A DNA stretch of 64,000 nt from Moritella sp. F3 (GCF_015082335.1 NZ_BLRL01000001.1:124001-188000), one strand, 5' to 3'; positions 9,011-18,152 are shown, counted from the stretch's first letter. Numbers and translations: made by a program. The notes: generated from the letters alone by a model not told the origin.

Positions 9011-10789
9011 TCACGATGAACAACTAAGATGAGACAATCCCCCCACCTCAAAGAACTCAAGCGGTTTCAATCGATAGTATTTATCCTCCACTTCCTTCGA
9101 CTGCTCTGCATATGGCTGTGTCATCACGTCCTGTAACTCTCTAACGAGAGCGTAATTTCCCGCAGTTGCTTGCTGATAAGCCGGCATAACAAACCACTCT
9201 CGCAAAATATATTTTGGGTTAACGCTCTTCATCTGCCTAGAGATTTCCTCATTGGTTCGAGGTGAAGCTGCATTCGTATCAGTGGCACTGTTGAGAAGTG
9301 TTTTCCATTTATCGAGCCACTCTGCCCAGCGCTTGTCTACCTCTTTACTGCCTATATCATCCGCCGCATCATTGTATAAAGTACTGTAAAAACTTTTCTT
9401 GAGTGGGCCGATGTCGTCAGGAATCGAGGACAGTTCGCGGAAGAAAATAGTATAGTCAACAGGCGCTTGCATCATGAGTGTTTGTAGCTCCTTGATGAGT
9501 ACGTTGCAAAGAGCTTTATCAGACTCACTCTTCAAATTGATAAGCCCCAACTTGGTAGCCCACATAGCCTTCATTTTCGTATCCATTACTGCCGAAAATT
9601 CACTTTGGATCTCGTCGAGTTCTAACAAATCCAGCTGATGTGAGACCAGTAACGGTCGTAAAGTCGAACAAAACATATCGAAATTTTGTTGAGCTGCTCT
9701 GGGTTGATTCATGAACGAGAAGTGGTTACCACCGCCCGTCCAAGGTTGATAGTAAGGATTAAACACATCACAAAAACCAAAGGGACCATAATCAAGTGTA
9801 AAGCCACCCGCTGCACAGTTATCGCTGTTGAAGTTACCCTGGCAGAAGCCGACACGGATCCAATCAGCTATCAGTGACGTGAGACGGCCACGAAACTCAC
9901 GTGCCAGCAATACCACTTTTTCTGCGGTGGTTAGTTGTGTATCGATAACGCCTGCGAATTCACGTTCAATCAAGTGCAGCACAATCTTCTCGAGTTCCTC
10001 CATCGCTTTCGAATGTTCATTTTTACGGGTTCGACGAGCAAAAAGTTCGAGTTGGCCGACGCGGATGAATGACGGTGCGACACGTGTCGAGATAGCGACG
10101 GCTTCAGATATAAGCATGTCAGGATTCTCCGACCGCGAGCCCTCCGAGTACCATGGTCGTTTCACCCTCTCGGTCTTTGAAACGTACAAACTTAAAGACC
10201 GAGAAGTGGGCACGCCCAGTGCGTGCATGTGTTCCTGAGCCAAGAACTCGCGAATACTAGAACGTAAGACAGCACGACCGTCGGCACCGCGGCAATATGG
10301 CGTGCGGCCACCACCTTTCAACTGCATTTCCCAGCGTTGACCCTTGATGACGGCCTCAAGCACAGAAATTGCACGACCGTCTCCATATCCGTTACCGGTT
10401 TGGAACGGGCATTGTTGGATGTATTCAGTGCCGAAAATAGAAAGTGCATAGCCACTCGCCCACCCGACCTTGCGCATCGGCTCTGGAACCTGAGACATGT
10501 CACCAGAAAACATACGGACGAAATCGTTAGACTCAGCCATACTATCGGCGAAGCCAAGCTCGAAAAAGAAGTGTTTGCTGTGTACTACATACTCTGGATC
10601 TTTGATTGGTGTAGGATTGACGGGGACATAATGGCCCGTAAAGACTTGTCGCGGCGCGTGATCCGCACCATTTTCTTTCGCATCAGGATCGCAGTTAAGC
10701 GTGTCCATGAGGGAATAGTTTGCCAACGTTGCAAGTTCATTGAGCGTCGATATAGTCGCGGAGGTTCTCTGAGGCTGTCGATTTGTCAT
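9011..10789 (-). CDS. selO: SelO/YdiU-family protein adenylyltransferase (pseudokinase fold), 592 aa
   Basis: SelO proteins have a protein-kinase-like fold with flipped nucleotide binding and transfer AMP to Ser, Thr or Tyr of target proteins, in part in redox control. Visible family blocks are [13 protein letters not shown] near residue 50, [12 protein letters not shown], the [14 protein letters not shown] segment, the [20 protein letters not shown] nucleotide loop and, further on, [20 protein letters not shown]. The protein ends HLSCSS, where the Cys three residues from the end sits where eukaryotic SelO has selenocysteine. At 592 residues it is longer than E. coli YdiU (478), and GNGYGDGR replaces the usual GHQFG-type segment, so it belongs to a divergent long subgroup. 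It is a single gene. Start ATG at 10789. Confidence 0.88.
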   Translation of the reverse strand: MTNRQPQRTSATISTLNELATLANYSLMDTLNCDPDAKENGADHAPRQVFTGHYVPVNPTPIKDPEYVVHSKHFFFELGFADSMAESNDFVRMFSGDMSQVPEPMRKVGWASGYALSIFGTEYIQQCPFQTGNGYGDGRAISVLEAVIKGQRWEMQLKGGGRTPYCRGADGRAVLRSSIREFLAQEHMHALGVPTSRSLSLYVSKTERVKRPWYSEGSRSENPDMLISEAVAISTRVAPSFIRVGQLELFARRTRKNEHSKAMEELEKIVLHLIEREFAGVIDTQLTTAEKVVLLAREFRGRLTSLIADWIRVGFCQGNFNSDNCAAGGFTLDYGPFGFCDVFNPYYQPWTGGGNHFSFMNQPRAAQQNFDMFCSTLRPLLVSHQLDLLELDEIQSEFSAVMDTKMKAMWATKLGLINLKSESDKALCNVLIKELQTLMMQAPVDYTIFFRELSSIPDDIGPLKKSFYSTLYNDAADDIGSKEVDKRWAEWLDKWKTLLNSATDTNAASPRTNEEISRQMKSVNPKYILREWFVMPAYQQATAGNYALVRELQDVMTQPYAEQSKEVEDKYYRLKPLEFFEVGGLSHLSCSS

Positions 10790-10891
10790 ATTTGTTTATA
10801 CCAAGGCTCGTTAAGAGGCAGATACTGCTGACTTTACAGAATCAAAAGTATCTACACCAGTGTTAATTTCACAGCCTAAATATATAACGAC

Positions 10892-11167
10892 TTATTTCGC
10901 CCTGCCCGCCAATTTCTCAAATGTTCGCAGTGTGCCAAGTCCTAATAGTGCCACGACTAACTCTATTAGTTGATCCATTGGTATTTTAAGACCCGTGCCA
11001 CCAGCCCACTCTATTAACGGATTCACAATAAAAGGAAAGGCAAGACCAATCGCGCATACCCAACCAATGGCAGGCCGCCAACCAGCAACAAAGAGCGAAC
11101 GATGTTGAGCTTCAATTTTATTAATTTCGGTCTGTAGAATACCTACTTGATATCCATGTATTGAAGC
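10892..11167 (-). pseudogene. Phage-type 3-TM holin remnant
   Basis: The minus-strand frame reads EINKIEAQHRSLFVAGWRPA, then IGWVCAIGLAFPFIVNPLIE, and ends LGLGTLRTFEKLAGRAK. This matches the three-TM holin family of phages and gene transfer agents (the AEAKHRSLFVAGWRPFIGWVC pattern). A holin makes inner-membrane lesions that release endolysin. The frame lacks any ATG, GTG or TTG near its beginning and is closed upstream by a TAA at about 11174, so the N-terminus is lost. No other phage gene is nearby, so it is probably the last trace of a prophage. Confidence 0.65.
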
Positions 11168-11257
11168 GTTTTGTTAATGCTATTTTACAAAAAGGGAGGT
11201 ACTAGCTATGGCTGAATATAGTAAGGGTCATAATATTGATTGAGTTTATGATAAAAA

Positions 11258-11289
11258 GGCGCTGAGCGTAAAATACTCAGTGCCTTTTT
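11258..11289. terminator. Rho-independent terminator downstream of the cco-sor cluster
   Basis: Stem GGCGCTGAG (11258-11266) / CTCAGTGCC (11276-11284) with one G-U pair and a 9-base loop, flanked by AAAAA and TTTTT, so it works in both directions. It lies 77 bp past the last gene of the cytochrome cluster on the minus strand. A very short plus-strand frame with a strong GGGAGG site (ATG at 11209, 11 codons) lies just before it; I do not call that a gene. Confidence 0.75.
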
Positions 11290-11365
11290 ATCGAGAGGTA
11301 GGATGTAAATACATTTAATCATTTAAAATAAATGATTAGTGATTACACTGATTTCAGGAGATGCT

Positions 11366-11968
11366 CTACTTCACATCCTCACCAAGGATATGTTTTGCAA
11401 TAGCTTCTGCTTCACGGCGGTTTATAGGCGGCTTCGGCATTCCAAGCGCACCATGCTTAATCGCAGCACCTAATCTATCCACTGCATTATCCCTTCCTTC
11501 ATATCTAGCTCGTATGTCTTTAAGAGAAGAAGCGCCCGCATCTTTATGGCAAGTTAAACAATCATTATCCGATAGCAGTGATTGAACATCTAAATTCTCA
11601 GGATTATAGATCTTCTTGGTTTTAGCTAGGTTAGTTAAGGCTATTATCTCTTTATTAGTTTCTTTTTCAGAGCCATAAGCAACTGATAAATAAGCAGCAA
11701 TAACTTTAGCTTCATCCATGCTGATCGGCGCGCCATATTCGTTACGCATTTTATACATCTCACCGGTCCACTCTTTCAGATCCATTTCTGGTGGTTGATA
11801 CATTATATAATCAACTGAATGACAAAGATGACATTTAGATTGTGCAAGCCCATATCCTGGTAACGATAATGGCTTAAGTTTTGTATCGTCTATCGGCAAT
11901 GTAATTGATACGATTTCAGCTTTAGCTGTTAATGAAAATAGCGCTAATATAATAAGTAAAAATCGCAT
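11366..11968 (-). CDS. Dihaem c-type cytochrome, SorB-like, 200 aa
   Basis: Periplasmic electron carrier, probably the acceptor for the adjacent sulfite dehydrogenase. A signal peptide occupies residues 1-17 (MRFLLIILALFSLTAKA). Haem motifs are CHLCH at 46-50 and CLTCH at 137-141. The first domain carries a MYKMRNEYGAPI segment whose Met residues could be axial ligands, as in the SorB family; the second has HGALGMPKPP, a typical class I Met ligand loop. Its start codon follows the stop of sorA directly, so the two are translationally linked. SorB proteins are usually monohaem and near 100 residues, so this one is a longer two-domain form. Its role follows from context. Confidence 0.8.
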   Translation of the reverse strand: MRFLLIILALFSLTAKAEIVSITLPIDDTKLKPLSLPGYGLAQSKCHLCHSVDYIMYQPPEMDLKEWTGEMYKMRNEYGAPISMDEAKVIAAYLSVAYGSEKETNKEIIALTNLAKTKKIYNPENLDVQSLLSDNDCLTCHKDAGASSLKDIRARYEGRDNAVDRLGAAIKHGALGMPKPPINRREAEAIAKHILGEDVK

Positions 11969-13222
11969 TTATACCACCTTAATGCTTGTTCGTTCAATCG
12001 AATTCCGATTATAGCCGCCATGATTCCAAGTCGCGTTCACAGGCTGTGTTTCACCACTTTTACCTGTCGCTCTTACCATAATAAGTGTTCTTCCTTTATC
12101 GCTGAAATTATAATTCAACGTCCAACCTCTAAAGGAGAATCGACCTAGATCTTCTCCAAGCGTTGTTGGCATCCATTTTGTTCCACCATCGACTGAAATT
12201 TCTACTTTTTTGATACCACTACCACTATCAAAAGCAATGCCTTTAATTTCAATATTAGCTGAAGCGCTAACTTCATCACCATTCGCTAAGCTAGTGACAA
12301 AACTTCTTATTGGGAAACGATTTACGGGTAACGTCGTTTTCGCCCTTTTATTCGGTAACTCACTTTTAGTTGGGTTATCAGGCAGTCGGTACCCCGTTGT
12401 CATAAAGAAAGCATCAAAGTTGTCAAACTCATCCTCTATAACTTTTAGGTGGGATACATGTTTAACCCAGTATGTTGCATACCAACCCGGAACGATTAAT
12501 TTCACTGGGAAGCCATTTAAAAAGGGTAAAGGCTCTCCGTTCATTTCCCAGACAAGCATAGGTTCGCCGGTCATAATATGATCCATAGGCAGTGATTTTT
12601 GGAAATCCGGAGTCGTATCTCGTACCGGTTTATCCAATCCGTCAATGATGACACTTTTAGCTGCGCTTGAAATACCCGCTTTAGCTAATACGTTTTTAAG
12701 TGGTACGCCTTTGAACTTCGCATTCCCCATTGCACCATTACTTAATTGCGCACCAAAAACACGTGGTGATGAATAACCTCGGCTATTACCCGTACATTGT
12801 TGTACTGCTACGATTTCTTGCTGGCCTTCAATCGCCTTTAATTCAGCTAAACTTAGCTTAACTTCCTTATCAACTGACCCTGAAATAGTAATAGTATACT
12901 TATCAGTGTCTATGGCAACGGGAACGTCAGCTAAGTGATAACGTACAAAAAAGCGGTTATTTGGTGTTATTAATCCGTCGTTAAATACATTAAAAGGCGT
13001 TTCAAGATGAGGTGGTCTAGTATGTACGATCACAACATTCTCTTTTTGAGGAAATGTACTTAGTACTGGCTTAGGGCCATCAGCATAGCTAACGCCTTCA
13101 CCATCCGAATACATTTTTCCGTCTTTCATAAACTCTTTAGAGAAAGCTGTTAATGGTGCTGCAGCTAAAGCGACATAGCTTCCTGCTTTAATGATTTCCC
13201 TTCTTAACTTATTCATTTTCAT
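11969..13222 (-). CDS. Sulfite dehydrogenase/oxidase molybdopterin subunit (SorA-like), 417 aa
   Basis: Periplasmic molybdenum enzyme of the sulfite oxidase family, expected to oxidise sulfite to sulfate and pass two electrons to a c-type cytochrome. The N-terminus KLRREIIKAGSYVALAAAPL is a Tat-like leader with twin Arg, fitting export of a folded cofactor protein. The Moco domain spans about residues 85-280 and contains VAVQQCTGNSRG with the Mo-ligating Cys143, then WEMNGEPLPFLNGFPVKLIV and PGWYATYWVKH. A C-terminal Ig-like dimerisation domain follows (about 300-417). The gene lies between the ccoP-like gene and the dihaem cytochrome gene. An AGGAT ribosome-binding site precedes ATG 13222. 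A different oxyanion substrate cannot be excluded. Confidence 0.82.
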   Translation of the reverse strand: MKMNKLRREIIKAGSYVALAAAPLTAFSKEFMKDGKMYSDGEGVSYADGPKPVLSTFPQKENVVIVHTRPPHLETPFNVFNDGLITPNNRFFVRYHLADVPVAIDTDKYTITISGSVDKEVKLSLAELKAIEGQQEIVAVQQCTGNSRGYSSPRVFGAQLSNGAMGNAKFKGVPLKNVLAKAGISSAAKSVIIDGLDKPVRDTTPDFQKSLPMDHIMTGEPMLVWEMNGEPLPFLNGFPVKLIVPGWYATYWVKHVSHLKVIEDEFDNFDAFFMTTGYRLPDNPTKSELPNKRAKTTLPVNRFPIRSFVTSLANGDEVSASANIEIKGIAFDSGSGIKKVEISVDGGTKWMPTTLGEDLGRFSFRGWTLNYNFSDKGRTLIMVRATGKSGETQPVNATWNHGGYNRNSIERTSIKVV

Positions 13223-13245
13223 AATTGCATATCCTATTAACTTTG

Positions 13246-13269
13246 AGCCGGTTTGCCTTTAAACCGGCT
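13246..13269 (-). promoter_or_regulatory. Intercistronic hairpin between ccoP-like and sorA genes
   Basis: Perfect 9-bp stem AGCCGGTTT / AAACCGGCT with a 6-base loop, in the 56-bp gap between the ccoP stop and the sorA start. On the transcribed strand it has no U-run, so it looks more like an mRNA-stability or attenuation element than a full terminator. It could lower sorAB expression relative to the oxidase genes. Confidence 0.5.
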
Positions 13270-13278
13270 AACAAGTTA

Positions 13279-14742
13279 TTAAATTTTTGATAAATATTCC
13301 GATAGGGATTTAATTTCATCATCTGTAAGCTTGCGAACTACGTTTTGCATCATTTTGCCTTGATCACCAGCTCTTAGGCCTGTTCTCCAGTCAAATAATT
13401 GCTTCTCTAAGTAGTCAGATGATTGACCTGCCAATCTTGGGAATGACGGACTGCCTTGAGTTTCTTGACCATGACAAGTAGAGCAAGCTGGTAGCGCTCG
13501 TTGCCAATCACCTTGGAATATTAGGCGTTCAGTCGGATCTATAATCAGGCCTTCCTCTGATTTTTCTGGGCTAATTTCACTTATTTCTGGCGAAGCGAGT
13601 GAACTGAAATAGCTAGCAGCAAGTAATTTATCTTTAACATTTAGATCGGTCACCGCATTTTTCATCGACGTATTTTGTCTTAAACCTGATGAAAACAAGT
13701 TCAACTGATTAAAGATATATGCCGCTTTTAATCCAGCTAATTTAGGCGCACCAGGAACACTGCCAAGACCATCCGAGCCATGGCAGCCCACACAGGTACT
13801 CAGTACGGCTGGTAATGGTTTTTCATTTCGAGAGAAAATATATGTCTTCGATTGCATACGCCCAATATTTTCTTGTGGTTCATTTTGCAGAGACACAATA
13901 TAAGAAGTTAAAGACAACATCTGGTTTCTCGTCAGACGATCACCAAAGTCAGGCATTTTGTTACTCATACCATTCTCAATAACGCGTTTAATATCAGCCT
14001 TAGTTGAACCATGAAGCCAGATATTGTCAGTTAAGTCAGGAGCACCTATACCCTGTGTTCCTTGGGCATCTTTTCCGTGACATGAAGAACAATTAGCATC
14101 AAAAAGGTCATTACTTGTAAATGGTCCTTTATTTAGCTCTGACACATATTGCGTTAGTTCGTCTATATCATCATTACTTAACGTGTCTTTCCAAGCTGGC
14201 ATTTTGCCATGACGACCATTATATATAGTCGTATAAATATCCTGAGGTGAACCACCGTATAACCAATCTTCATCAATTAAATTAGGATAATTATGCTGCC
14301 CAGTCGCATCCTGACTATGACAAGCAGAGCAATTATCACCAAATAAGGCTTTACCACTCTGTAAAACAAGAGGTTCTTCTTGTAGAAGGGTAAACATCTT
14401 CTCATCAGAACGGGCGTTGATCACACTGTTAATATTACTGTTAAGATCAATAGATTTCGCAACATAAGCGTCATCGTTAGGTGTCCACTCGACAAAACCT
14501 TTCCAAGACGCTACACCTGGATATAAAAGGAGATAAACAATTGCACCTATAAATGCAATGAAATAAGCGGCAAAGAAAACCTTAGGAATTGGTGCATCTT
14601 TTTCTTCAATCCCATCAAACTGCTCAACCGTTTTATTACTATCTGCGGTCTTGTTTTTTCTGAACTGCGAGTAAATCACTGCAACCATAATAAAAAAGAA
14701 GATAACCGATAGTACACTTGATAATAATTTTATGGATTCCAT
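13279..14742 (-). CDS. ccoP: cbb3 oxidase subunit III-like protein with four haem c motifs (CcoQ-CcoP-cytochrome fusion), 487 aa
   Basis: Membrane-anchored electron entry subunit of the cbb3 oxidase. Residues 1-45 contain one TM helix (8-25) and a polar tail like CcoQ; a second TM at 55-74 then begins a CcoP pattern with KGFVEWTP before the haem domains. CXXCH motifs are at 138-142 (CSACH), 218-222 (CSSCH), 317-321 (CVGCH) and 420-424 (CSTCH). Motifs 1-2 correspond to ordinary dihaem CcoP; 3-4, each with CHGxxxxG and KLAG/RLAG, look like an added cytochrome c4-type pair. CcoP is normally about 300 residues with two haems. The start shares one base with the ccoO stop (TAATG). Confidence 0.85.
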   Translation of the reverse strand: MESIKLLSSVLSVIFFFIMVAVIYSQFRKNKTADSNKTVEQFDGIEEKDAPIPKVFFAAYFIAFIGAIVYLLLYPGVASWKGFVEWTPNDDAYVAKSIDLNSNINSVINARSDEKMFTLLQEEPLVLQSGKALFGDNCSACHSQDATGQHNYPNLIDEDWLYGGSPQDIYTTIYNGRHGKMPAWKDTLSNDDIDELTQYVSELNKGPFTSNDLFDANCSSCHGKDAQGTQGIGAPDLTDNIWLHGSTKADIKRVIENGMSNKMPDFGDRLTRNQMLSLTSYIVSLQNEPQENIGRMQSKTYIFSRNEKPLPAVLSTCVGCHGSDGLGSVPGAPKLAGLKAAYIFNQLNLFSSGLRQNTSMKNAVTDLNVKDKLLAASYFSSLASPEISEISPEKSEEGLIIDPTERLIFQGDWQRALPACSTCHGQETQGSPSFPRLAGQSSDYLEKQLFDWRTGLRAGDQGKMMQNVVRKLTDDEIKSLSEYLSKI

Positions 14743-15359
14743 TAATTTAAATCCCCACCTTCTTCACGCGTATCCACACCAAGACTCATCAAGTAGGAAA
14801 TAAGCGCATCACCCCTCGTTTTGCCTTCAACTTTAGTTGGTGCATTTTCAATTTGCGTGTCTGTATACGGAACGCCTAGTTTTTTCATCGCTTGCATTGA
14901 CGCAATGACATTGCTTACTTTGATTTCTTTTTCAAAAAGCCACGGGTATTGCGGCATAATTGAAGCTGGAACCACTGCTTGAGGGTTTATGAGGTGCTGT
15001 TTATGCCAACCTTCTGTGTACTTCAAGCCAATATTAGTCAAGTCAGGGCCAGTTCTTTGTGAGCTCCACAAAAAGTTAAACTCGTAAACATCGTCTTCCA
15101 TTTTATTAGGACGACCATATCTTTTTCTTTCTGGTTCTAAATTCCGAACCATCTGTGTATGACAAGCAACACAACCTTCCGCCATATAGACATCTCGCCC
15201 AGCTAGTTCTAAGGCCGTGTATGGTTTGGCCGTTGTAATTTCTTTAAGATCGTTTGTGAAGAAAAACCCTGGAAAAACCCACACAAAGAATGAAAATAAG
15301 ACTACGACTGTCGTGATCGTAATAAAAGCCATTACTGACTTGGATATTGACTCTTCCAT
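14742..15359 (-). CDS. ccoO: cbb3-type cytochrome c oxidase subunit II (CcoO), 205 aa
   Basis: Monohaem c subunit that passes electrons from CcoP to the catalytic subunit. One N-terminal TM helix spans residues 9-30 or so, ending FFVWVFPGFF. The family block GRDVYMAEGCVACHTQMVRN follows with haem motif CVACH at 63-67, then RTGPDLTNIG and PASIMPQYPWLF, whose Met is the axial ligand. Length is normal for CcoO (about 200-240). Start and stop overlap its neighbours by one base on each side (TAATG), so ccoN, ccoO and the ccoP-like gene are almost certainly one coupled transcript. Confidence 0.95.
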   Translation of the reverse strand: MEESISKSVMAFITITTVVVLFSFFVWVFPGFFFTNDLKEITTAKPYTALELAGRDVYMAEGCVACHTQMVRNLEPERKRYGRPNKMEDDVYEFNFLWSSQRTGPDLTNIGLKYTEGWHKQHLINPQAVVPASIMPQYPWLFEKEIKVSNVIASMQAMKKLGVPYTDTQIENAPTKVEGKTRGDALISYLMSLGVDTREEGGDLN

Positions 15360-16756
15360 TAATATGCTCCTTCAATAACTACTTTTTGTGTTTTTTTCAC
15401 CGTCATGATGAGGTTATATACCATCACTAACATACCCAAGATAAACAGCGCGCCACCAATTGCACGCCCTAGCATATAGGGTTCCATAAACCGTAAAATA
15501 TCAACAAATGAATAAGTAAGAGAACCAGATTCAGTTAGGCTTAACGATTTAACACCTTGACCTATACCACCAATCCAAAGGGAAACTATGTAGAACAATA
15601 CGCCGACATGAGCGAGTACAAAGTGCACCTTAACTAGACCATATGAGTAGAGTTCTTTTTTGTATAACTTAGGAATGAAATAGTAGAAAGTTGCGATACA
15701 CGTCATACCCACCCAACCTAGTGCACCAGAATGAACGTGTCCTATAACCCAACTCGTATTGTGAGCGATCATATTGAACCATCTGATCGCCATAAGAGGA
15801 CCTTCAAATGTGGCTAATGCGTAATAGGCTATTGATGATAAGAAAAACCAGACTACGGGATTCTTTCTCATTTCCTCTTTATTAGAAGTACAAGTCATCC
15901 AAGCGTTATATGCGCCAGCCCATGAAGGGATCCACAATAGAATAGACATCACTATGCCAATATTTTGAATCCAAGTTGGCACTGATGTAAAGAGTAAATG
16001 GTGTGTACCAGCCCAAGTATAAAAACCGATTAAGCCCCAAAAAGTAATTAAAGAAAGTCGATATGAATAAATGGGTCTATTAACTAACTTGGGAATAAAA
16101 TAGTAATTGGTACCAACAAAGCCAGCTGTCAATAAGAAGCCAACGGCATTATGACCCCACCACCACTGTACAAGTGCGTCACTCGCACCAGAAAATATTG
16201 AGTAACCTTTAAATGCATACACTGGAATGGCTAAGTTATTTATCAAATAAATTAAGCCTATAACAATAATTACCCCACCACTGAACCAGTTTGAAACAAA
16301 TATATGTTTTGTTTTTCTTTTCGCTAGTGTCCCAAAAAATATATATCCAAACGTTAGCCAGAGGACAACAATAGCGATATCAATTGGCCACTCAAATTCG
16401 GCGTACTCTTTCGTTGATGTATAACCTAAAGCGATTGATATAAGGCCGATTACCAATGTTATCTGCCAACCCCAGAACAAAAACCACGATAAACCTTTCG
16501 ATATTAGATTCACGACTGATGTTTTTGCCACAATATACAGCGAAAGACCGATAATGAAGTTACAAACTAGCCCAAAAATGATGGCGTTAGTATGCAAGGG
16601 TCTTATTTTCCCGAAATTTATGTACTCATTTGCAAAATTTAATTGCGGTAGATATAGCTGCAGAGCCGCCATTAAACCGATGCACATGCCTATAACGCCC
16701 CAAATGATGGCGGCAATAACAAATGCTTTCGTTAATTTTTCTTCATTTTCATACAT
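15359..16756 (-). CDS. ccoN: cbb3-type cytochrome c oxidase catalytic subunit (CcoN), 465 aa
   Basis: Inner-membrane haem-copper oxidase subunit that reduces oxygen to water with high affinity and pumps protons. About 12 TM helices are evident. Ligand-bearing segments seen are RPLHTNAIIFG (low-spin haem His), WWWGHNAVGFLL (CuB His), YTWAGTHHLLF (His pair) and GHVHSGALGW with a later KVHFVLAHVGV (haem b3 and low-spin His). Length of about 465 fits the family. It is the first gene of the minus-strand ccoN-ccoO-ccoP-sorA-sorB run. No ccoGHIS maturation genes are in the window. I saw no convincing FNR box upstream. Confidence 0.95.
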   Translation of the reverse strand: MYENEEKLTKAFVIAAIIWGVIGMCIGLMAALQLYLPQLNFANEYINFGKIRPLHTNAIIFGLVCNFIIGLSLYIVAKTSVVNLISKGLSWFLFWGWQITLVIGLISIALGYTSTKEYAEFEWPIDIAIVVLWLTFGYIFFGTLAKRKTKHIFVSNWFSGGVIIVIGLIYLINNLAIPVYAFKGYSIFSGASDALVQWWWGHNAVGFLLTAGFVGTNYYFIPKLVNRPIYSYRLSLITFWGLIGFYTWAGTHHLLFTSVPTWIQNIGIVMSILLWIPSWAGAYNAWMTCTSNKEEMRKNPVVWFFLSSIAYYALATFEGPLMAIRWFNMIAHNTSWVIGHVHSGALGWVGMTCIATFYYFIPKLYKKELYSYGLVKVHFVLAHVGVLFYIVSLWIGGIGQGVKSLSLTESGSLTYSFVDILRFMEPYMLGRAIGGALFILGMLVMVYNLIMTVKKTQKVVIEGAY

Positions 16757-16839
16757 GGGTATGTTCCCTGTTTACATCGGTTAATATGATGTGTGTTTTA
16801 ATAGTCAAGTAAAGCTGTATACCTAGATAGGCGTTTAAA

Positions 16840-16944
16840 TTAAGCTGCAGCTTCTACCATCATGCTACGAGTATAGTGATCCATACGACTGTCCGCCTTC
16901 GCCCACAGGCTGATATCATCAGCATTAGCTCTCCCCATATTCAT
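16840..16944 (-). CDS. Possible small protein, 34 aa
   Basis: A minus-strand frame reads MNMGRANADDISLWAKADSR and ends YTRSMMVEAAA. It is short, but its Ala and Arg content and spacing resemble small bacterial proteins of the RSP_7527/DUF1127 type, which occur as stand-alone genes. The upstream sequence has only a weak AGG. It lies 84 bp upstream of ccoN on the same strand and might be a leader-type gene. The rest of the gap, 16945-17347, contains AT-rich sequence with nothing I can name. Confidence 0.35.
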   Translation of the reverse strand: MNMGRANADDISLWAKADSRMDHYTRSMMVEAAA

Positions 16945-17347
16945 TATTGATAACCTATCTATTAAGAAAGAAGAAGCGCGGCGTAAGACACAATAAGCCG
17001 GTAGTGATAAGCAATAGGTGTGTTTTTTAATGAGGAATTGGTAACGAATTCAAACATGTTCGGCTCTCTCTTTCTAAGAGCCAAGAGTATAACCCTCACT
17101 GTAAGTTAAAAATATTAGAATGAAGTTAACCTTGGGTTCAGGTAACCTGAACGTTAAGAATGTAAATAAAACCACCGTTAACTTTATGATAATTAGATCT
17201 TAATACTTGCAGGTATTCCACCTGATATGCTTAAAGTAGTGCAATAAGCGGATTAGATTTCTATATAGCGAGGCCTGACTAACAGGGATTACAGTGAATG
17301 TTATGACTCATTGAGATCTGTATTGATAGGAAGATGCTAGCCCTCCC

Positions 17348-17968
17348 TTAAAGTTGCTTCCGATAAACCCCGTCAGTACCATCAACAACCTGAAAACCAA
17401 CTTTGACTAAGTAATCTCTATGTTCCTGTGTCGTTGGTTTCGCCATGAGTGTATTAACACCTATGCGTTTGAGGGCATCAGGGTGCGATTCATAGTAATA
17501 ATTTGCCAATTTTAAATCACGGTATTCCGGTGTGACAAAGTCCAATAGCACTGACAGCACACCTTGTTCACTATTATTACCCACTAATACACCCGCTATG
17601 CTGTTATTCCTGAGCATATAAAACACCGTATTAGCTTCTTTCAGTTCATCTACAGTGGTCTGCAGTTCAATGTCACTCTGATTTGTGGAAATGAAATGCT
17701 CAAAGTATTCAGAGTCTACCGATGTAACAATTAGCTTAAACTGCTCATCTGTCGAATAGATTTGCCATAAAAAGTAAACATTGATTCCAGCTATCCCTAG
17801 GTTCATCAACATTGTCGGTAAAGAATCAATAAAATAGGCAAATATCGCAAACAGAATACAGCCAATGAAGTTAATGACCCGCAGCTTTATGATTGACGTC
17901 ATTGTCAGAGAAATAAGCACGACTAGCGACGCCAGATAACCAAACCACTCTACCCAATCAAAATCCAT
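17348..17968 (-). CDS. YgjV-like inner-membrane protein with C-terminal GNAT-like region, 206 aa
   Basis: Residues 1-75 hold about three TM helices (FGYLASLVVLISLTMTSI, then FIGCILFAIFAYFI and a third ending NVYFLWQIY), a pattern of the YgjV/IMP-type family. Residues about 85-205 are soluble. The order of elements (TVDELKEANTVFYMLRNNSI, VTPEYRDLKLANYYYE and a final KVGFQVVDGTDGVYRK) resembles a GNAT acetyltransferase fold with part of the cofactor loop altered. A related YgjV-plus-GNAT arrangement is known in marine gammaproteobacteria. No function is established. Single gene; its start at 17968 follows a weak AAGGACAT site. Confidence 0.7.
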   Translation of the reverse strand: MDFDWVEWFGYLASLVVLISLTMTSIIKLRVINFIGCILFAIFAYFIDSLPTMLMNLGIAGINVYFLWQIYSTDEQFKLIVTSVDSEYFEHFISTNQSDIELQTTVDELKEANTVFYMLRNNSIAGVLVGNNSEQGVLSVLLDFVTPEYRDLKLANYYYESHPDALKRIGVNTLMAKPTTQEHRDYLVKVGFQVVDGTDGVYRKQL

Positions 17969-18152
17969 TTCAATGTCCTTATGTGTTTGTTTACTATAAA
18001 GGTAGCATTGGGTAGATAAAGGGCAACGGTCAGTGCTCAGTCATATGCGTATAATACAACAGACACTATGCACGTATAGCTTTACTTGATTCGGAGATCC
18101 CAGTTGTGGTTGACAAGGTACCCCCTTGAATTTAGATACATAAGATATAAAA

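Noticed and set aside
9686..10831. Plus-strand frames opposite selO (for example 9828-10238 and 10337-10831)
   Set aside because: They are shadows of a well-supported minus-strand gene; no family match and no ribosome-binding site.
11209..11244. 11-codon frame with a very strong GGGAGG site before the terminator
   Set aside because: Too short to support as a gene; could be a leader peptide, but no downstream gene on that strand is controlled by it.
16840..17347. FNR-type box upstream of ccoN
   Set aside because: TTGAT is present in one place, but the second half does not fit ATCAA.
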